Origin: Franzmannia pantelleriensis | GTDB taxonomy: Bacteria; Pseudomonadota; Gammaproteobacteria; Pseudomonadales; Halomonadaceae | Reading direction: 5' to 3' | DNA: 64,000 bases | Assembly: GCF_900102875.1 (NCBI RefSeq) | Contig: NZ_FNGH01000009.1 | Location: 1 to 64,000 of the forward strand | Shown here: positions 39,262 through 48,373 of the stretch, piece by piece | How the letters are laid out: each line of letters begins with the position of its first letter | Position numbering within the stretch: position 1 is the stretch's first letter | Notes under the pieces: generated by a model | Told to the model about the DNA's origin: nothing | Databases searched by the model: none | The model's input: the letters and a program-made list of their open reading frames with translations, nothing else | Translations under genes and position numbers: made by a program

Positions 39262-40506
39262 TTACTCGAAGACGCGGTCGATGACCACCGGTACCACCTC
39301 GCCGTCGGTGGCGCCCACCGGCACGGCGTCGTGGTCGCCAAACAGGTCACCGGCCTGGGGGGTGGCCTGGCCACTGGGCGAGACGCGCACGACCAGCCGC
39401 GCCTGACTGGCCTGGGAGATACGGCTCTGGTCACTCATGGCGTTGGCATCGCTCAGGGTCACCGTGGTCGGCAGCTCGCTCACCAGTAGCCGCGACACCG
39501 CCAGCGGCGGACCCTCGCCATCGGGGTCATGGGCGACCACGAATACCGTGGCGTCATCGTCGACCTGGCCGCGCAGTTCGTCATCGAGGCTGACCTGAAC
39601 GCGCACCCCAGGGCCTTCGGCGACCTCCGTCTCGATCTCGTCTGCCGACAGCCCCAGGCGCTCCTGGGCGGCGGCGATGCCCTCGCGCAGTGCCGCGGCG
39701 GAACCGGGGTCGTCGTAGCCGGCGATGGCGCGGCGCCAGTGATCGATGGCGGCCTCGTAGCGCCCCTCGTCGAAGGCGTTGATGCCGAGCATGCCGAGTA
39801 CCGTAGGCTGGCGCGGGTCCAGCTCGAGGATCTCGTCGACCAGCGCGCGAATCTCGTCGTTCATCTGACGCTGGGCGATGAAGAACTGCAGCTGCGCCTT
39901 CTGCGCCAGCAGCGAGGGCTCGCGCCCCTCCATCTCGATCAGGCGTTCGAGGGCATCCAGCGCCTCGGCGGGACGATTGGCGTCGCGATACAGCGGAAAC
40001 AGCGAATACCAGACGTTGACGTTGCCCGGCTGGCGCGCGGCTTCCTGCTCGAGGCGCTCGATCATCATCTCGCGGGAGCCCTGGGGATGCTCGCGTACCT
40101 CCTGCTGGGCGGCATACAAGGCCAGATCGCCCTCGGCCCCCTCGCGCTGGTACCACACCACGCTGGCGACCACCACCAGCACCAGCAGCACCGGTACCAC
40201 GATACGTCCGTCGGCGGCGGCCTTGAGCGGTGCCCGCTTGAGGTTCTCGGTGTCCTCGAGCAGGCTGCGCTCGAGGTCGAGGCGGTCCTCGTCGAAGCGT
40301 GCCTGGTCAATGTCGCCACGCTCCAGCGCCGCTTCCAGCGAGGCCAGGCGCCGCCGATAGATGGCCACGTTCTGCTCGGCGGTACGGTCGTTGGTCTCGA
40401 ACTCGTGCTGGGCGTCGTGCAGCTGGCGAGCGCCGCGCAGCGGCGCGATCAACAGCCAGGCGGCAGGCAGCAGCAGTAGAGCAAAGACGGCCCAGAGTAG
40501 CGTCAT
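39262..40506 (-). CDS. ccmI: Cytochrome c maturation protein CcmI
   Basis: A 414-residue protein with two N-terminal TM helices (LLWAVFALLLLPAAWLLIAP and IVVPVLLVLVVVASVVWYQ) separated by a cytoplasmic leucine-zipper-like loop. A periplasmic TPR region follows (VNVWYSLFPLYRDANRPAEALDA), then a C-terminal beta domain. CcmI binds the C-terminus of apocytochrome c and delivers it to the CcmFH haem-ligation complex. It overlaps ccmH by 4 bp and is last in ccmABCDEFGHI. Length and layout match the CycH/CcmI family. Confidence 0.9.
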   Translation of the reverse strand: MTLLWAVFALLLLPAAWLLIAPLRGARQLHDAQHEFETNDRTAEQNVAIYRRRLASLEAALERGDIDQARFDEDRLDLERSLLEDTENLKRAPLKAAADGRIVVPVLLVLVVVASVVWYQREGAEGDLALYAAQQEVREHPQGSREMMIERLEQEAARQPGNVNVWYSLFPLYRDANRPAEALDALERLIEMEGREPSLLAQKAQLQFFIAQRQMNDEIRALVDEILELDPRQPTVLGMLGINAFDEGRYEAAIDHWRRAIAGYDDPGSAAALREGIAAAQERLGLSADEIETEVAEGPGVRVQVSLDDELRGQVDDDATVFVVAHDPDGEGPPLAVSRLLVSELPTTVTLSDANAMSDQSRISQASQARLVVRVSPSGQATPQAGDLFGDHDAVPVGATDGEVVPVVIDRVFE

Positions 40507-40976
40507 GGTGTCCTCTCGCGGTTAATCAGTTCATCGAGGCGCGCGCGCTCCTCGGCGGATAGCGCTTGCGCCGAGGCGTTACGCCGGCGCCGCACGATCA
40601 CCACCACCAGTACCCCGCCCAGCACCACCAGCGTGCCGGGCAGCCCCCAGAGCAGCAGCGTGCGCCCCTCGAGGCGTGGGTTGTAGAGGACGTAGTCGCC
40701 AAAGCGCGTGGTCATGTGATCGAGAATCTCGATGTCTGCGCGGCCATCCTGCAGCATCACATAGACCTGCTCGCGCATGTCGCCGGAGATCGGCGCATCG
40801 GAGTCGTCGATGGCCTGGTTCTCACACAGCGGGCAGCGCAGCGAGGCGGTCAGGCTCTTGTAACGCTGCTCGAGGACCGGGTCGTCGAACTCGCGGACCT
40901 CGATCCCCCCTGCCCAGCTCAGGCCGGCGATCAGGGTCAGAACCAGGACCAGCGTGGTGTGTCGAATCACTGCCAT
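40503..40976 (-). CDS. ccmH: Cytochrome c maturation protein CcmH
   Basis: A 157-residue protein with an N-terminal signal peptide, the thioredox-active motif LRCPLCENQAIDDS (LRCxxC), a helical domain and a C-terminal TM anchor (LLLWGLPGTLVVLGGVLVVVIV). It reduces apocytochrome c thiols before haem attachment by CcmF. It overlaps ccmG by 10 bp and ccmI by 4 bp. Confidence 0.95.
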   Translation of the reverse strand: MAVIRHTTLVLVLTLIAGLSWAGGIEVREFDDPVLEQRYKSLTASLRCPLCENQAIDDSDAPISGDMREQVYVMLQDGRADIEILDHMTTRFGDYVLYNPRLEGRTLLLWGLPGTLVVLGGVLVVVIVRRRRNASAQALSAEERARLDELINRERTP

Positions 40977-41494
40977 TTTTCCACCTCCGGCAAGATGTGA
41001 TCGCGGACGTCGCTGGGGTCTATATAGCCGGTGTGGTGATAGCGGATCACCCCGTCACGGTCGACCAGAAAGGTCTCCGGCGCGCCGTAGACACCGAGGT
41101 CGAAACCCAGCGTGCCGTCGGGATCGAAGATGTTGACCTCGAAGGGGTTGCCGAACTCCTCGAGAAAGCCGAGGCCCTTGTCGCGCGTGTCGCGGTAGTT
41201 GACCCCCACCAAGCGCACCCCGCGGTCGGCGAGGTCGAGCAGCTGCGGCATTTCCTGCTTGCAGGCCGGGCACCACTCGCCCCACACGTTGACCAGGGTC
41301 ACCTCGCCCTGGAACAGCGACGGGTCAACTCGCCGCTCGGGGTCTTCGAGGGTGACCATGTCGAAGTTCGGGAACTCCCGGGCCAGCAGCGCCGAGTCGC
41401 GGTGGAAAGGATCCAGCGACAGGCCGCGATACAGGAACACCCCGAGGACCAGAAAGATCAACAGCGGCAGCAGCAGGAGCAGACGCCGATTCAT
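40967..41494 (-). CDS. ccmG: Periplasmic thiol:disulfide oxidoreductase CcmG/DsbE
   Basis: A 175-residue thioredoxin-fold protein. It has an N-terminal membrane anchor (RRLLLLLPLLIFLVLGVFLY) and the active site WGEWCPACKQEMP, the acidic-flanked WCxxC of CcmG. It continues with the GVNYRDTRDKGLGFLEEFG insert typical of the family, ending with the cis-Pro region APETFLVDRDGVIRY. It keeps CcmH and apocytochrome cysteines reduced in the periplasm. It overlaps ccmF by 4 bp. Confidence 0.95.
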   Translation of the reverse strand: MNRRLLLLLPLLIFLVLGVFLYRGLSLDPFHRDSALLAREFPNFDMVTLEDPERRVDPSLFQGEVTLVNVWGEWCPACKQEMPQLLDLADRGVRLVGVNYRDTRDKGLGFLEEFGNPFEVNIFDPDGTLGFDLGVYGAPETFLVDRDGVIRYHHTGYIDPSDVRDHILPEVEKWQ

Positions 41495-43482
41495 GCGTGC
41501 GCCTCCTGAGCGGCCGGTGCGGGCGCCTCAGCGGTCTTGCGGCGGCGATAACGGCGGTCGGCGATGGCCAGGATACCGCCGGCGCCCATCAGCAGCGCCC
41601 CTAGCCACAGCCAGCGCACGAACGGTTTGTACTGGATGCGCATCGCCCAGTCGTCGCCGTCGAGCTCTTCCCCCATCGCCACGTAGAGGTCGCGGAAGAA
41701 GCCCGGACGCAGCGCCACCTGGGTCATCGGCATGCCGCGGGCGATATACAGACGTTTCTCGGGGCGCATTTCGAAGCTGCGCTCGCTGCCCAGGCGGCTG
41801 ACTTCGATGGTCGCGGTATCGGCCAGGAAGTTGGGGCCGCGGCGCGCCTGCAGGTTGGTCATGGTGAACTCGTAGCCGGCCACCTGCACGCTGTCGCCCG
41901 GGCCCATGCGCACGCTGCGCTCGACGTTGTAGTGCGAGACCACCGCCACCCCGACGATGGTCACCGCCACCCCCAGATGACCGAGCTGCATGCCCCAGTA
42001 GGCCAGCGACAGCTTCTTGAGGCCGGCGCCGAAGGAGCTGGCGTTGCGCGTCTTGTCAAAGAGGTCGCGGAACATCGGCAGCACGATCCACAGCGCAGTG
42101 ATCAGGCCGATCGCCACCCACAGGTTCCACTGCTCGGCGAAGATCAGCGGCAATACCGCGCCCAGCACCAGCGCCGCCACCCCCGACAGGGCCACCCGGC
42201 GACCGAGATCGCGGGCCGACATGCTCTTCCAGCGTGCGCCCGGGCCGAGGCCCATGAACACGCACATCAACACCGTCAGCGGCACGAACAAGGCGTTGAA
42301 GTAGGGCGGGCCGACGCTGATCTTGCCGAAGCCCAGGGCATCGAGCAGCAGCGGGTAAACGGTACCCAGCAGCACGGTGACGGTGATGATCACCAGCAGG
42401 ATGTTGTTGATCAGCAGCAGGGCGTCACGCGACACCCAGTTGAAGCCTACGGTGTGGCTGACCCGCGGGGCGCGCAAGGCGAAGATCAGCAGTGACACGC
42501 CCACGGTGACGGTCAGCAGCATCAGGATGAAGAAACCGCGTGATGGATCATTGGCGAAGGCGTGCACCGAGGTCAGCACCCCGGAGCGCACCAGGAAGGT
42601 ACCCAGCAGCGACAGCGAGAAGGTGGTGATCGCCAGCAGCACCGTCCAGCTCTTGAACGAGCCGCGCTTCTCGGTCACCGCCAGCGAGTGCATCAGGGCA
42701 GTACCGGTCAGCCATGGCAGCAGCGAGGCGTTCTCCACCGGGTCCCAGAACCACCAGCCGCCCCAGCCCAGCTCGTAGTAGGCCCACCAGCTGCCGAGTG
42801 CGATGCCCACGGTGAGAAACGCCCAGGCCAGGTTGGTCCAGGGGCGTGCCCAGCGGGTCCAGGCGGCGTCCAGACGCCCGCCGAGCAGCGCGGCGATGGC
42901 GAAGGCGAACACCACCGAGAACCCCACATAGCCCATGTACAGCATCGGCGGGTGGATGATCAGGCCGAAGTCCTGCAGCAGCGGATTGAGGTCGGCGCCA
43001 TCCGACGGCATGTTCGGCAGCAGCCGCTCGAAGGGGTTGGAAGTGGCCAGGATGAACAGCAGGAACCCCACGCAGACCAGGCCCATCACCCCTAGCACCC
43101 GCGACACCATGTCTTCCGGCAGGTCCTTGGAGAAACGGCTGGCGGCGAAGCCCCAGCCGGCCAGCATCAGGCTCCACAGCAGCACCGAGCCCTCATGGTT
43201 GCCCCATACGGCGCTGAACTTGTAGTACCAGGGCAGCATCGAGTTGGAGTTGTTGGCGACATTGGCGACGCTGAAGTCGTCGAGCATGTAGCTCGCGGTG
43301 AGGCAGGCGTAGGCGATCGCCACGAACAGGAACTGGCCGGCGGCCATCGGCCGCGCGAAGGCCATCCACAGCGGCCGCCGGGTAGCCGCCCCAACCAGCG
43401 GCATAGTGCCCTGAACGATCGCCAGCAGCAGCGCAATCACCAGCGCGAAGTGGCCGATTTCGGGAATCATCTTGATCAGCAT
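41491..43482 (-). CDS. ccmF: Haem lyase CcmF
   Basis: A 663-residue polytopic membrane protein with about 13-15 hydrophobic helices. The periplasmic WWD motif GWGGWWFWDPVENASLLPWL and flanking His residues bind haem. It also has VWGNHEGSVLLWSLMLAGWG near the N-terminus and a long periplasmic loop near the C-terminus. CcmF joins haem from holo-CcmE to apocytochrome c with CcmH and CcmI. It sits between ccmE and ccmG, 12 bp after ccmE. Confidence 0.97.
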   Translation of the reverse strand: MLIKMIPEIGHFALVIALLLAIVQGTMPLVGAATRRPLWMAFARPMAAGQFLFVAIAYACLTASYMLDDFSVANVANNSNSMLPWYYKFSAVWGNHEGSVLLWSLMLAGWGFAASRFSKDLPEDMVSRVLGVMGLVCVGFLLFILATSNPFERLLPNMPSDGADLNPLLQDFGLIIHPPMLYMGYVGFSVVFAFAIAALLGGRLDAAWTRWARPWTNLAWAFLTVGIALGSWWAYYELGWGGWWFWDPVENASLLPWLTGTALMHSLAVTEKRGSFKSWTVLLAITTFSLSLLGTFLVRSGVLTSVHAFANDPSRGFFILMLLTVTVGVSLLIFALRAPRVSHTVGFNWVSRDALLLINNILLVIITVTVLLGTVYPLLLDALGFGKISVGPPYFNALFVPLTVLMCVFMGLGPGARWKSMSARDLGRRVALSGVAALVLGAVLPLIFAEQWNLWVAIGLITALWIVLPMFRDLFDKTRNASSFGAGLKKLSLAYWGMQLGHLGVAVTIVGVAVVSHYNVERSVRMGPGDSVQVAGYEFTMTNLQARRGPNFLADTATIEVSRLGSERSFEMRPEKRLYIARGMPMTQVALRPGFFRDLYVAMGEELDGDDWAMRIQYKPFVRWLWLGALLMGAGGILAIADRRYRRRKTAEAPAPAAQEAHA

Positions 43483-43494
43483 GGCGGCTCCGGA

Positions 43495-44016
43495 TCAGTA
43501 CTGGCTGGCGCCGTTGTCGTCAGCGTATTCGCCCTGGGCTTCGAGTCGTTTGCCGACCTCGGCGGCTTTGGCCTGGAAATCGGCCGGGGAGTAGCCCGCC
43601 TCTTCCAGCGCCTGGGCAACTTCCGGCGGCATGTAGTTCTCGTCGTGACGCGCCAACACCTCGTTGGCCCGGATCCAACCGTCAGGCTGCAGTTCGCCGA
43701 CCACCACCACGCCCTGCCCCTCACGGAACAGGTCGGGCAGGATACCGTTGAAGCGCACCCGCACGTCGTCGACGTAGTCGGTTACGGTAAATTCCACGTC
43801 GAGGCTATCGGCATTGCGCGATACCGAGCCCTCGCGGACCATGCCCCCGGCGCGAATGGTGCGCTCGTAGGGCGCATCGCCGGCGGCGATCTGCACCGGG
43901 CTGAAGAACAGGTTGATGTTGCTGCGCAGGGCGAACAGCGTCAGCCCCACCGCGATCGCCGCCAGCGACATCAGCCCGAGGATGATGAAGAGCTTCTGTT
44001 TGCGTTTAGGTGTCAT
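43495..44016 (-). CDS. ccmE: Haem chaperone CcmE
   Basis: A 173-residue single-TM periplasmic OB-fold protein. The TM is IILGLMSLAAIAVGLTLFAL. The haem-attachment site is LARHDENYMPPEV, with the covalently haem-binding His and the downstream Tyr ligand. It receives haem from CcmC and passes it to CcmF. The C-terminal tail is flexible and acidic. It overlaps ccmD by 11 bp. Confidence 0.96.
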   Translation of the reverse strand: MTPKRKQKLFIILGLMSLAAIAVGLTLFALRSNINLFFSPVQIAAGDAPYERTIRAGGMVREGSVSRNADSLDVEFTVTDYVDDVRVRFNGILPDLFREGQGVVVVGELQPDGWIRANEVLARHDENYMPPEVAQALEEAGYSPADFQAKAAEVGKRLEAQGEYADDNGASQY

Positions 44017-44218
44017 CGGCTAGGTTCCTCGCTGGTTCGCTTCCGACACGGCGCTCCCTGCGTTCACGTCGTTGCAGATCACGGATCAGTTGGCGGCGTT
44101 CAACACGCGCATGTACTACCGATCCCAGTAGCAGCAGCGCGGTCATCGCCCAGGCCGACCATACGTAAGGAGCATGGCCGCCCATGGCAAAGAAGTCCTG
44201 GAGTGAGACGAACGCCAT
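44006..44218 (-). CDS. ccmD: Haem exporter accessory protein CcmD
   Basis: A 70-residue small membrane protein: FFAMGGHAPYVWSAWAMTALLL is the single TM segment with the conserved YVW region, followed by a basic cytoplasmic tail (RQLIRDLQRRERRERR). It helps release holo-CcmE from CcmABC. It is in the expected position between ccmC and ccmE, with overlaps on both sides. Confidence 0.92.
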   Translation of the reverse strand: MAFVSLQDFFAMGGHAPYVWSAWAMTALLLLGSVVHARVERRQLIRDLQRRERRERRVGSEPARNLADDT

Positions 44219-44958
44219 CAGTGTTCTCCTCCGGCCAGGTCACGCACCCAGCGCTTGCGCGACTCGCGGCGCAGAATCTCGTTGCGCGTGCGCATCAGCG
44301 TCAGGGCGATAAAGAAACTGTAGAAGCCCAGCACCATCAGCAGCAGCGGCGCCCACATTTCCAGGGGCATCGCCACGCGTCCGGTCACGGTGAAGGTGGC
44401 TGGCTGATGCAGGGTATGCCACCACTCCACCGAATACTTGATGATCGGGATGTTGATCACCCCCACCATGGCCAGCACCGAGGCGGCCCGTGAGCCGCTG
44501 TCGCGGCTGGCAAAGGCGCCACGCAGGGCGATCACGCCAAAATACAGGAACAGCAGGATCAGCATCGAGGTCAGGCGAGCATCCCACATCCACCAGGTGC
44601 CCCAGGTCGGCACACCCCACACCGCGCCCGAGAACAGCGCGATAAAGGTCATCGCTGCGCCCAGCGGCGCCATCACCGCGGCGGCCATGTCGGCGATCTT
44701 GATCTTCCATACCATGAACACCACCGCCGCAACCGCCATGCTGACGAAGATCGACTGGGCCAGGAATGCCGCCGGCACATGCACATAGATGATCCGGAAG
44801 CTATTGCCCTGCTGGTAGTCGGCCGGGGCAAAGGCCAGGCCCCACACGGTACCGACCAGAATCAGCGCCGTGGCCGCGACCCAGAAGTAGGGCTGAAGCC
44901 TGGCACTGATGGCGTAGAACCACCTGGGGGAACGCAGCTTGTTAATAAAGGCCCACAT
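44218..44958 (-). CDS. ccmC: Haem transporter CcmC
   Basis: A 246-residue protein with six TM helices. I chose ATG at 44958 ([20 protein letters not shown]), matching the family N-terminus; an upstream ATG would add 16 residues overlapping ccmB. The WWD haem motif is [20 protein letters not shown], with conserved His residues in flanking loops. It loads haem onto CcmE. It lies 13 bp after ccmB. Confidence 0.96.
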   Translation of the reverse strand: MWAFINKLRSPRWFYAISARLQPYFWVAATALILVGTVWGLAFAPADYQQGNSFRIIYVHVPAAFLAQSIFVSMAVAAVVFMVWKIKIADMAAAVMAPLGAAMTFIALFSGAVWGVPTWGTWWMWDARLTSMLILLFLYFGVIALRGAFASRDSGSRAASVLAMVGVINIPIIKYSVEWWHTLHQPATFTVTGRVAMPLEMWAPLLLMVLGFYSFFIALTLMRTRNEILRRESRKRWVRDLAGGEH

Positions 44959-44971
44959 GCCTCTCAACCTC

Positions 44972-45688
44972 TCAACCGTTGATACTGATACGCAGTGACG
45001 CGGCAATGGCCCAGGGCGCCAGCATCAGCGCGCCGGCCAGCAGCGCGCCGAGAATCGCCAGATGAGCGGCCAAGGCATCGCCCAACAGGGCCGCCTGCAC
45101 GGCGCCGGTACCGAAGATCAGCACCGGCACATACAGCGGCAGCACCAGCAGCGACAGCAGCACGCCGCCGCGTGCCAGCCCCACCGTCAGCGCCGCCCCG
45201 ATGGCGCCGATCAGACTCAGGCTGGCGGTGCCCAACGCCAGCGACAGTGACAGTATCCCGTAGCTACCGGCCGGCAGCGACAGGGTGATCCCCAGCAGCG
45301 GCGCCATCAGCGCCAGCGGCAGACCGGTCAACAGCCAGTGTACCGCCACCTTGGCCATCACCATGAGCGCCAGTGGCTGAGGCGCCAGCAGCATCTGCTC
45401 GAGGCAACCATCCTCGAAATCGGCGCGAAACAGCGAGTCCAGCGACAGTAGCGTCGCCAGCAGCGCCGCCACCCATAGCAGCCCCGGGGCAACAATCGCG
45501 AGCAGCTCAGCGTCCGGCGAGATGCCCAGCGGAAACAGCGTGATCACCAGGGCAAAGAACACCAGCGGGTTCATTACCTCGCTGCGACGCCGCATGAGCA
45601 GCATCAGGTCGCGTCGCAACGTCGCCGCTAGTGCGACTCCCAGGCCGCCGCGGGGTTCCGTCACCGCCAGGCGCTCAGCGTGCTGCAT
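44972..45688 (-). CDS. ccmB: Haem exporter permease CcmB
   Basis: A 238-residue membrane protein with six hydrophobic helices. It begins with a basic cytoplasmic stretch ([21 protein letters not shown]), then [19 protein letters not shown], and contains [20 protein letters not shown], which is conserved in CcmB. It forms the CcmAB ABC unit that drives release of haem-loaded CcmE. The start overlaps the ccmA end by 14 bp. Confidence 0.95.
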   Translation of the reverse strand: MQHAERLAVTEPRGGLGVALAATLRRDLMLLMRRRSEVMNPLVFFALVITLFPLGISPDAELLAIVAPGLLWVAALLATLLSLDSLFRADFEDGCLEQMLLAPQPLALMVMAKVAVHWLLTGLPLALMAPLLGITLSLPAGSYGILSLSLALGTASLSLIGAIGAALTVGLARGGVLLSLLVLPLYVPVLIFGTGAVQAALLGDALAAHLAILGALLAGALMLAPWAIAASLRISING

Positions 45689-46349
45689 CTAGCGTGCCTC
45701 CTTCCCCCAGACGTACGCGGCGAATATCGCCGAGCGGGGCCAAGTCGTGGTGGGTCGTGAGGATCACGCTGCCACCGCGTGCGGCATGGGCCAGCAGTCG
45801 TCGCTCCAGTGCCGCCACACCGTCCTTGTCGATGGCCGTGAAGGGCTCGTCGAGCACCCACAGCAAGCGCGGGATCAGGGTCAATCTGGCCAACGCCACG
45901 CGCCGCTGCTGGCCCGCCGAGAGCTGGGCACAGGGCACGTCTTCGAAGCCCATCAGCCCGATCTCGGCCAGCGCCGCCATGCGCGCCTGATGGTCACCCG
46001 CCTCACCGGCCAACGCCTGGTGCCAGCTCAGGTTCTCCAGCGCCGTGAGAGCGCCCTTGATCCCCGCCGCGTGGCCCAGATAGAGCAGGTTGGCGAGGAA
46101 CGCATCGCGTACGGCATGCATCGGGGCGTCGTCCCAGTAGAGCTCACCCTGATAGTCACCGAGCTGGCCCGAGAGGATCTTGAGCAACGTGGTCTTGCCG
46201 CTGCCGTTGGGGCCCTCGATACGCACGATCTGACCCGGCCCCACCTCGAGGTCGAGGCCATGAAACAGCATGCGGTCATCGCGTTCACAGGCCAGCTGGC
46301 GGGCTTGCAGACGGAAGCTCAAGGCACCATTAACCCCACTCTGCACCAC
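45675..46349 (-). CDS. ccmA: Haem exporter ATP-binding protein CcmA
   Basis: A 224-residue ABC ATPase: Walker A IEGPNGSGKTTLLKILSG, signature LSAGQQRRVALARL, Walker B LLWVLDEPFTAIDKDG, and the His switch ILTTHHDL. It powers release of holo-CcmE from CcmCD. The furthest start is GTG at 46349; family comparison suggests initiation closer to LSFRLQARQLACERD, possibly at a TTG about 30 bases downstream. First gene of the nine-gene ccm operon, divergent from the S24 peptidase gene. Confidence 0.94.
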   Translation of the reverse strand: MVQSGVNGALSFRLQARQLACERDDRMLFHGLDLEVGPGQIVRIEGPNGSGKTTLLKILSGQLGDYQGELYWDDAPMHAVRDAFLANLLYLGHAAGIKGALTALENLSWHQALAGEAGDHQARMAALAEIGLMGFEDVPCAQLSAGQQRRVALARLTLIPRLLWVLDEPFTAIDKDGVAALERRLLAHAARGGSVILTTHHDLAPLGDIRRVRLGEGGTLDAAR

Positions 46350-46485
46350 GGTCTCCCAGCATCGATTATTGGCACGGCACTCTACACGGAATGGCCTAGT
46401 GCCGCTAGCGCCGGGCGTGCGTCAGCCGGTCGCATCGGGGCTTGCCTTGACCTCAATCAAGCCCCCTCGAGAGACCATCAGGACT

Positions 46486-46512
46486 TGCGACCCGCGTCGC
46501 CCTTGCTATGAT
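46486..46512 (+). promoter_or_regulatory. Sigma-70 promoter with extended -10 for the S24 gene
   Basis: TTGCGA (46486-46491) and TATGAT (46507-46512) are separated by 15 bp, with TG two bases before the -10 giving an extended -10 that offsets the short spacer. The predicted start falls on the SOS box just downstream. Confidence 0.5.
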
Positions 46513-46521
46513 GCAGAAGTG

Positions 46522-46537
46522 CTGTAAAAAACAACAG
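46522..46537 (+). promoter_or_regulatory. LexA (SOS) box
   Basis: CTGTAAAAAACAACAG matches CTGT-N8-ACAG exactly. It lies 34 bp before the S24 peptidase start and over the predicted transcription start, so LexA binding would block initiation. Confidence 0.8.
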
Positions 46538-46570
46538 GTATTCGCGTCCCGTCTCGGAGGGAGAACGACC

Positions 46571-47050
46571 ATGCTGCACACCGCACCGCACTATCTGCAA
46601 CGCCTACCCAACCTGCCCATGGCAGAGGCCTGGGAGGCGCTCGATGACAGCGAGCTTGGCGAGCTGGTCGAGATACCGCTATTCGGCAAGGTTTCGGCGG
46701 GCATGCCCATCGAAGCCTGCACTGATACCGCCAGCGTTTATGTGCCATCGAGCATGGTGCGTCGTAACACCTACGCCCTGCGGGTGTGCGGCGACTCGAT
46801 GATCGACTGCAATATCTTCGACGGCGACGTGATCATCATCGAGCGTCAGGAGAGCGCCGAGAACGGCGAAACGGCGGTGGTCATGATCAACGACCAGGAG
46901 GTCACCCTGAAGAAGCTGTATATCGACAAGACAGGCGTACGCCTGCAACCCGCCAACGAGAGCATGGCCCCCATCTTGCTCAAGAACGACGACATCAAGG
47001 TGCTGGGCATGGTGATGGGCGTGATGCGCCAACCGGCGCATGTGATGTGA
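46571..47050 (+). CDS. LexA-like S24 peptidase without a DNA-binding domain
   Basis: A 159-residue protein; ATG 46571 follows GGAGGGAG. The C-terminal LexA/UmuD fold is complete: self-cleavage site VSA-GMP (Ala43-Gly44), nucleophile Ser76 in VCGDSMIDCNIFDGD, and general base Lys114 in EVTLKKLYI. The first about 35 residues do not contain the winged helix of LexA. It therefore resembles UmuD in layout but is closer to LexA around the cleavage site. A perfect SOS box lies upstream, so it should be DNA-damage inducible. It could be a UmuD-like polymerase-accessory factor or a modulator of LexA; no umuC follows. Its stop overlaps the yigZ start (TGATG). Confidence 0.85.
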   Translation: MLHTAPHYLQRLPNLPMAEAWEALDDSELGELVEIPLFGKVSAGMPIEACTDTASVYVPSSMVRRNTYALRVCGDSMIDCNIFDGDVIIIERQESAENGETAVVMINDQEVTLKKLYIDKTGVRLQPANESMAPILLKNDDIKVLGMVMGVMRQPAHVM

Positions 47051-47667
47051 TGAGCTACCCGATTCCCGATCTGGACGACGGCTGTTGGCACGCCTGCGAG
47101 ATAGAGGTAGAAAAGAGTCGCTTCATTGCCTGGCTGTGCCACGCCCCCACCCCACGGACCTTCGAGGCACTGCTGGCCAGGGCTCGTCAGACTCACCCCA
47201 GCGCCAGCCATCACTGCAGCGCCTACATCGCCGGACCGCCCGGCGAGCAGCAGGCGATTGGCTTCTCCGATGACGGAGAACCCGGCGGCACCGCCGGACG
47301 GCCGATGTTCCAGGTACTCGACGGTGCCGGTATCGGCCAGGTGGGCTGCGTGGTGACGCGCTACTTCGGCGGTACCAAGCTGGGCACCGGCGGGCTGGCT
47401 CGCGCCTACGCCCAGGCGGTGGCCAAGGGGCTCGAGCAGCTCCCCCAGCGCGACTTCATCGCCCGCCGCAGTCTCGAGCTAAAGGTGGATTTTGCCAGCG
47501 AGGCAGAGACCCGCAGCTGGCTCACCGAGCACCAGATTCCGGTACAGGCAGCCGACTATCAGGCCAGCGGCGTGGCCCTACGGGTCGGTTGGCCCGTCGA
47601 CCAGGACCAAGCCCACTTGAGTGAGCTGGCCTCACGGCTCAAGGGGCGCCTCAGCGTCGGCGAGTGA
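47050..47667 (+). CDS. yigZ: IMPACT-family protein YigZ
   Basis: A 205-residue protein. The N-terminal UPF0029 domain has VEKSRFIAWLCHAPTP, HHCSAYIAG, FSDDGEPGGTAGRPMFQVL and VTRYFGGTKLGTGGLARAYA, the family signature. A C-terminal DUF1949 ferredoxin-like domain follows. Related to eukaryotic IMPACT; the bacterial role is uncertain but probably linked to nucleic acids or translation. ATG overlaps the upstream stop (TGATG), so it is probably co-translated with the SOS-controlled S24 gene. Confidence 0.93.
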   Translation: MSYPIPDLDDGCWHACEIEVEKSRFIAWLCHAPTPRTFEALLARARQTHPSASHHCSAYIAGPPGEQQAIGFSDDGEPGGTAGRPMFQVLDGAGIGQVGCVVTRYFGGTKLGTGGLARAYAQAVAKGLEQLPQRDFIARRSLELKVDFASEAETRSWLTEHQIPVQAADYQASGVALRVGWPVDQDQAHLSELASRLKGRLSVGE

Positions 47668-47670
47668 CCT

Positions 47671-48330
47671 TTACTTGCAGCTGCCCAGTGCCACTTCATA
47701 CGAGCGGTCGATATGGTCTTCGAGTAGCGCCCGGGCGGCCTTGACGTCGCGCTCCAGCGCCAGCTCGACCAGTTGACCGTGCTGCTCGTCGAGGATCTTG
47801 CGCACCGCCGGCACCCCGGGGGCCATGCGTCGATAGCGGTCGAACTGATCGTGCAACTGATCGATGAAGCGCAGCAGCCAGACTGAGCCGCAGGGCGCCA
47901 CCAGGGTGCTGTGAAAGCGCGCATGCAGCCGCTCCCATTCGTCGACCTGTGTGGGCGAGAGATCCGCTCGCTTGAGGCGATGCGCCGCGGCCAGCAGCTC
48001 CGATTCCCACTCGGCGTCACCTTTGAGGATCGCCCGCTCGAGCGCCATCCCCTCCAGCTCGCGACGCATGCCGGCCACGTCGTCAAGCTCATGACGATCC
48101 AGGCGCGGCACCCGAAAGCCACGCTGATTTTCCTGCACCAGCAGCCCGTAGGCGGCAAGGCGGTTGAGCGCCTCGCGCAGCGGGCTCAGGCCCACCTGAT
48201 ACTGCTCCTTGAGCCCATTGATGGCCACCTTTTCACCGGCGGCAAAGCGACCATTAACCAGGTCGTGACGCATGGCGTCGAACACCCGGCTGGCGGTGGT
48301 AGCACTCTCCTTGCGTTGCGGAACACCCAT
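47671..48330 (-). CDS. GntR-family regulator (FCD subfamily)
   Basis: A 219-residue repressor-type protein. The N-terminal winged HTH has INGLKEQYQVGLSPLREALNRLAAYGLL. The C-terminal all-helical FCD domain has ELDDVAGMRRELEGMALERA, HARFHSTLVAPCGS and a late His (DEQHGQLVELALERD) expected to bind a metal and a carboxylate effector. It diverges from chrA and the TTT transport genes across 167 bp containing a promoter and a palindromic site, and probably represses them until the transported organic acid is present. The effector is unknown. Confidence 0.9.
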   Translation of the reverse strand: MGVPQRKESATTASRVFDAMRHDLVNGRFAAGEKVAINGLKEQYQVGLSPLREALNRLAAYGLLVQENQRGFRVPRLDRHELDDVAGMRRELEGMALERAILKGDAEWESELLAAAHRLKRADLSPTQVDEWERLHARFHSTLVAPCGSVWLLRFIDQLHDQFDRYRRMAPGVPAVRKILDEQHGQLVELALERDVKAARALLEDHIDRSYEVALGSCK

Positions 48331-48373
48331 GGCTTCTCCTCGACCGGTATCGGCCCGTTTATTGTTGTCCAGC

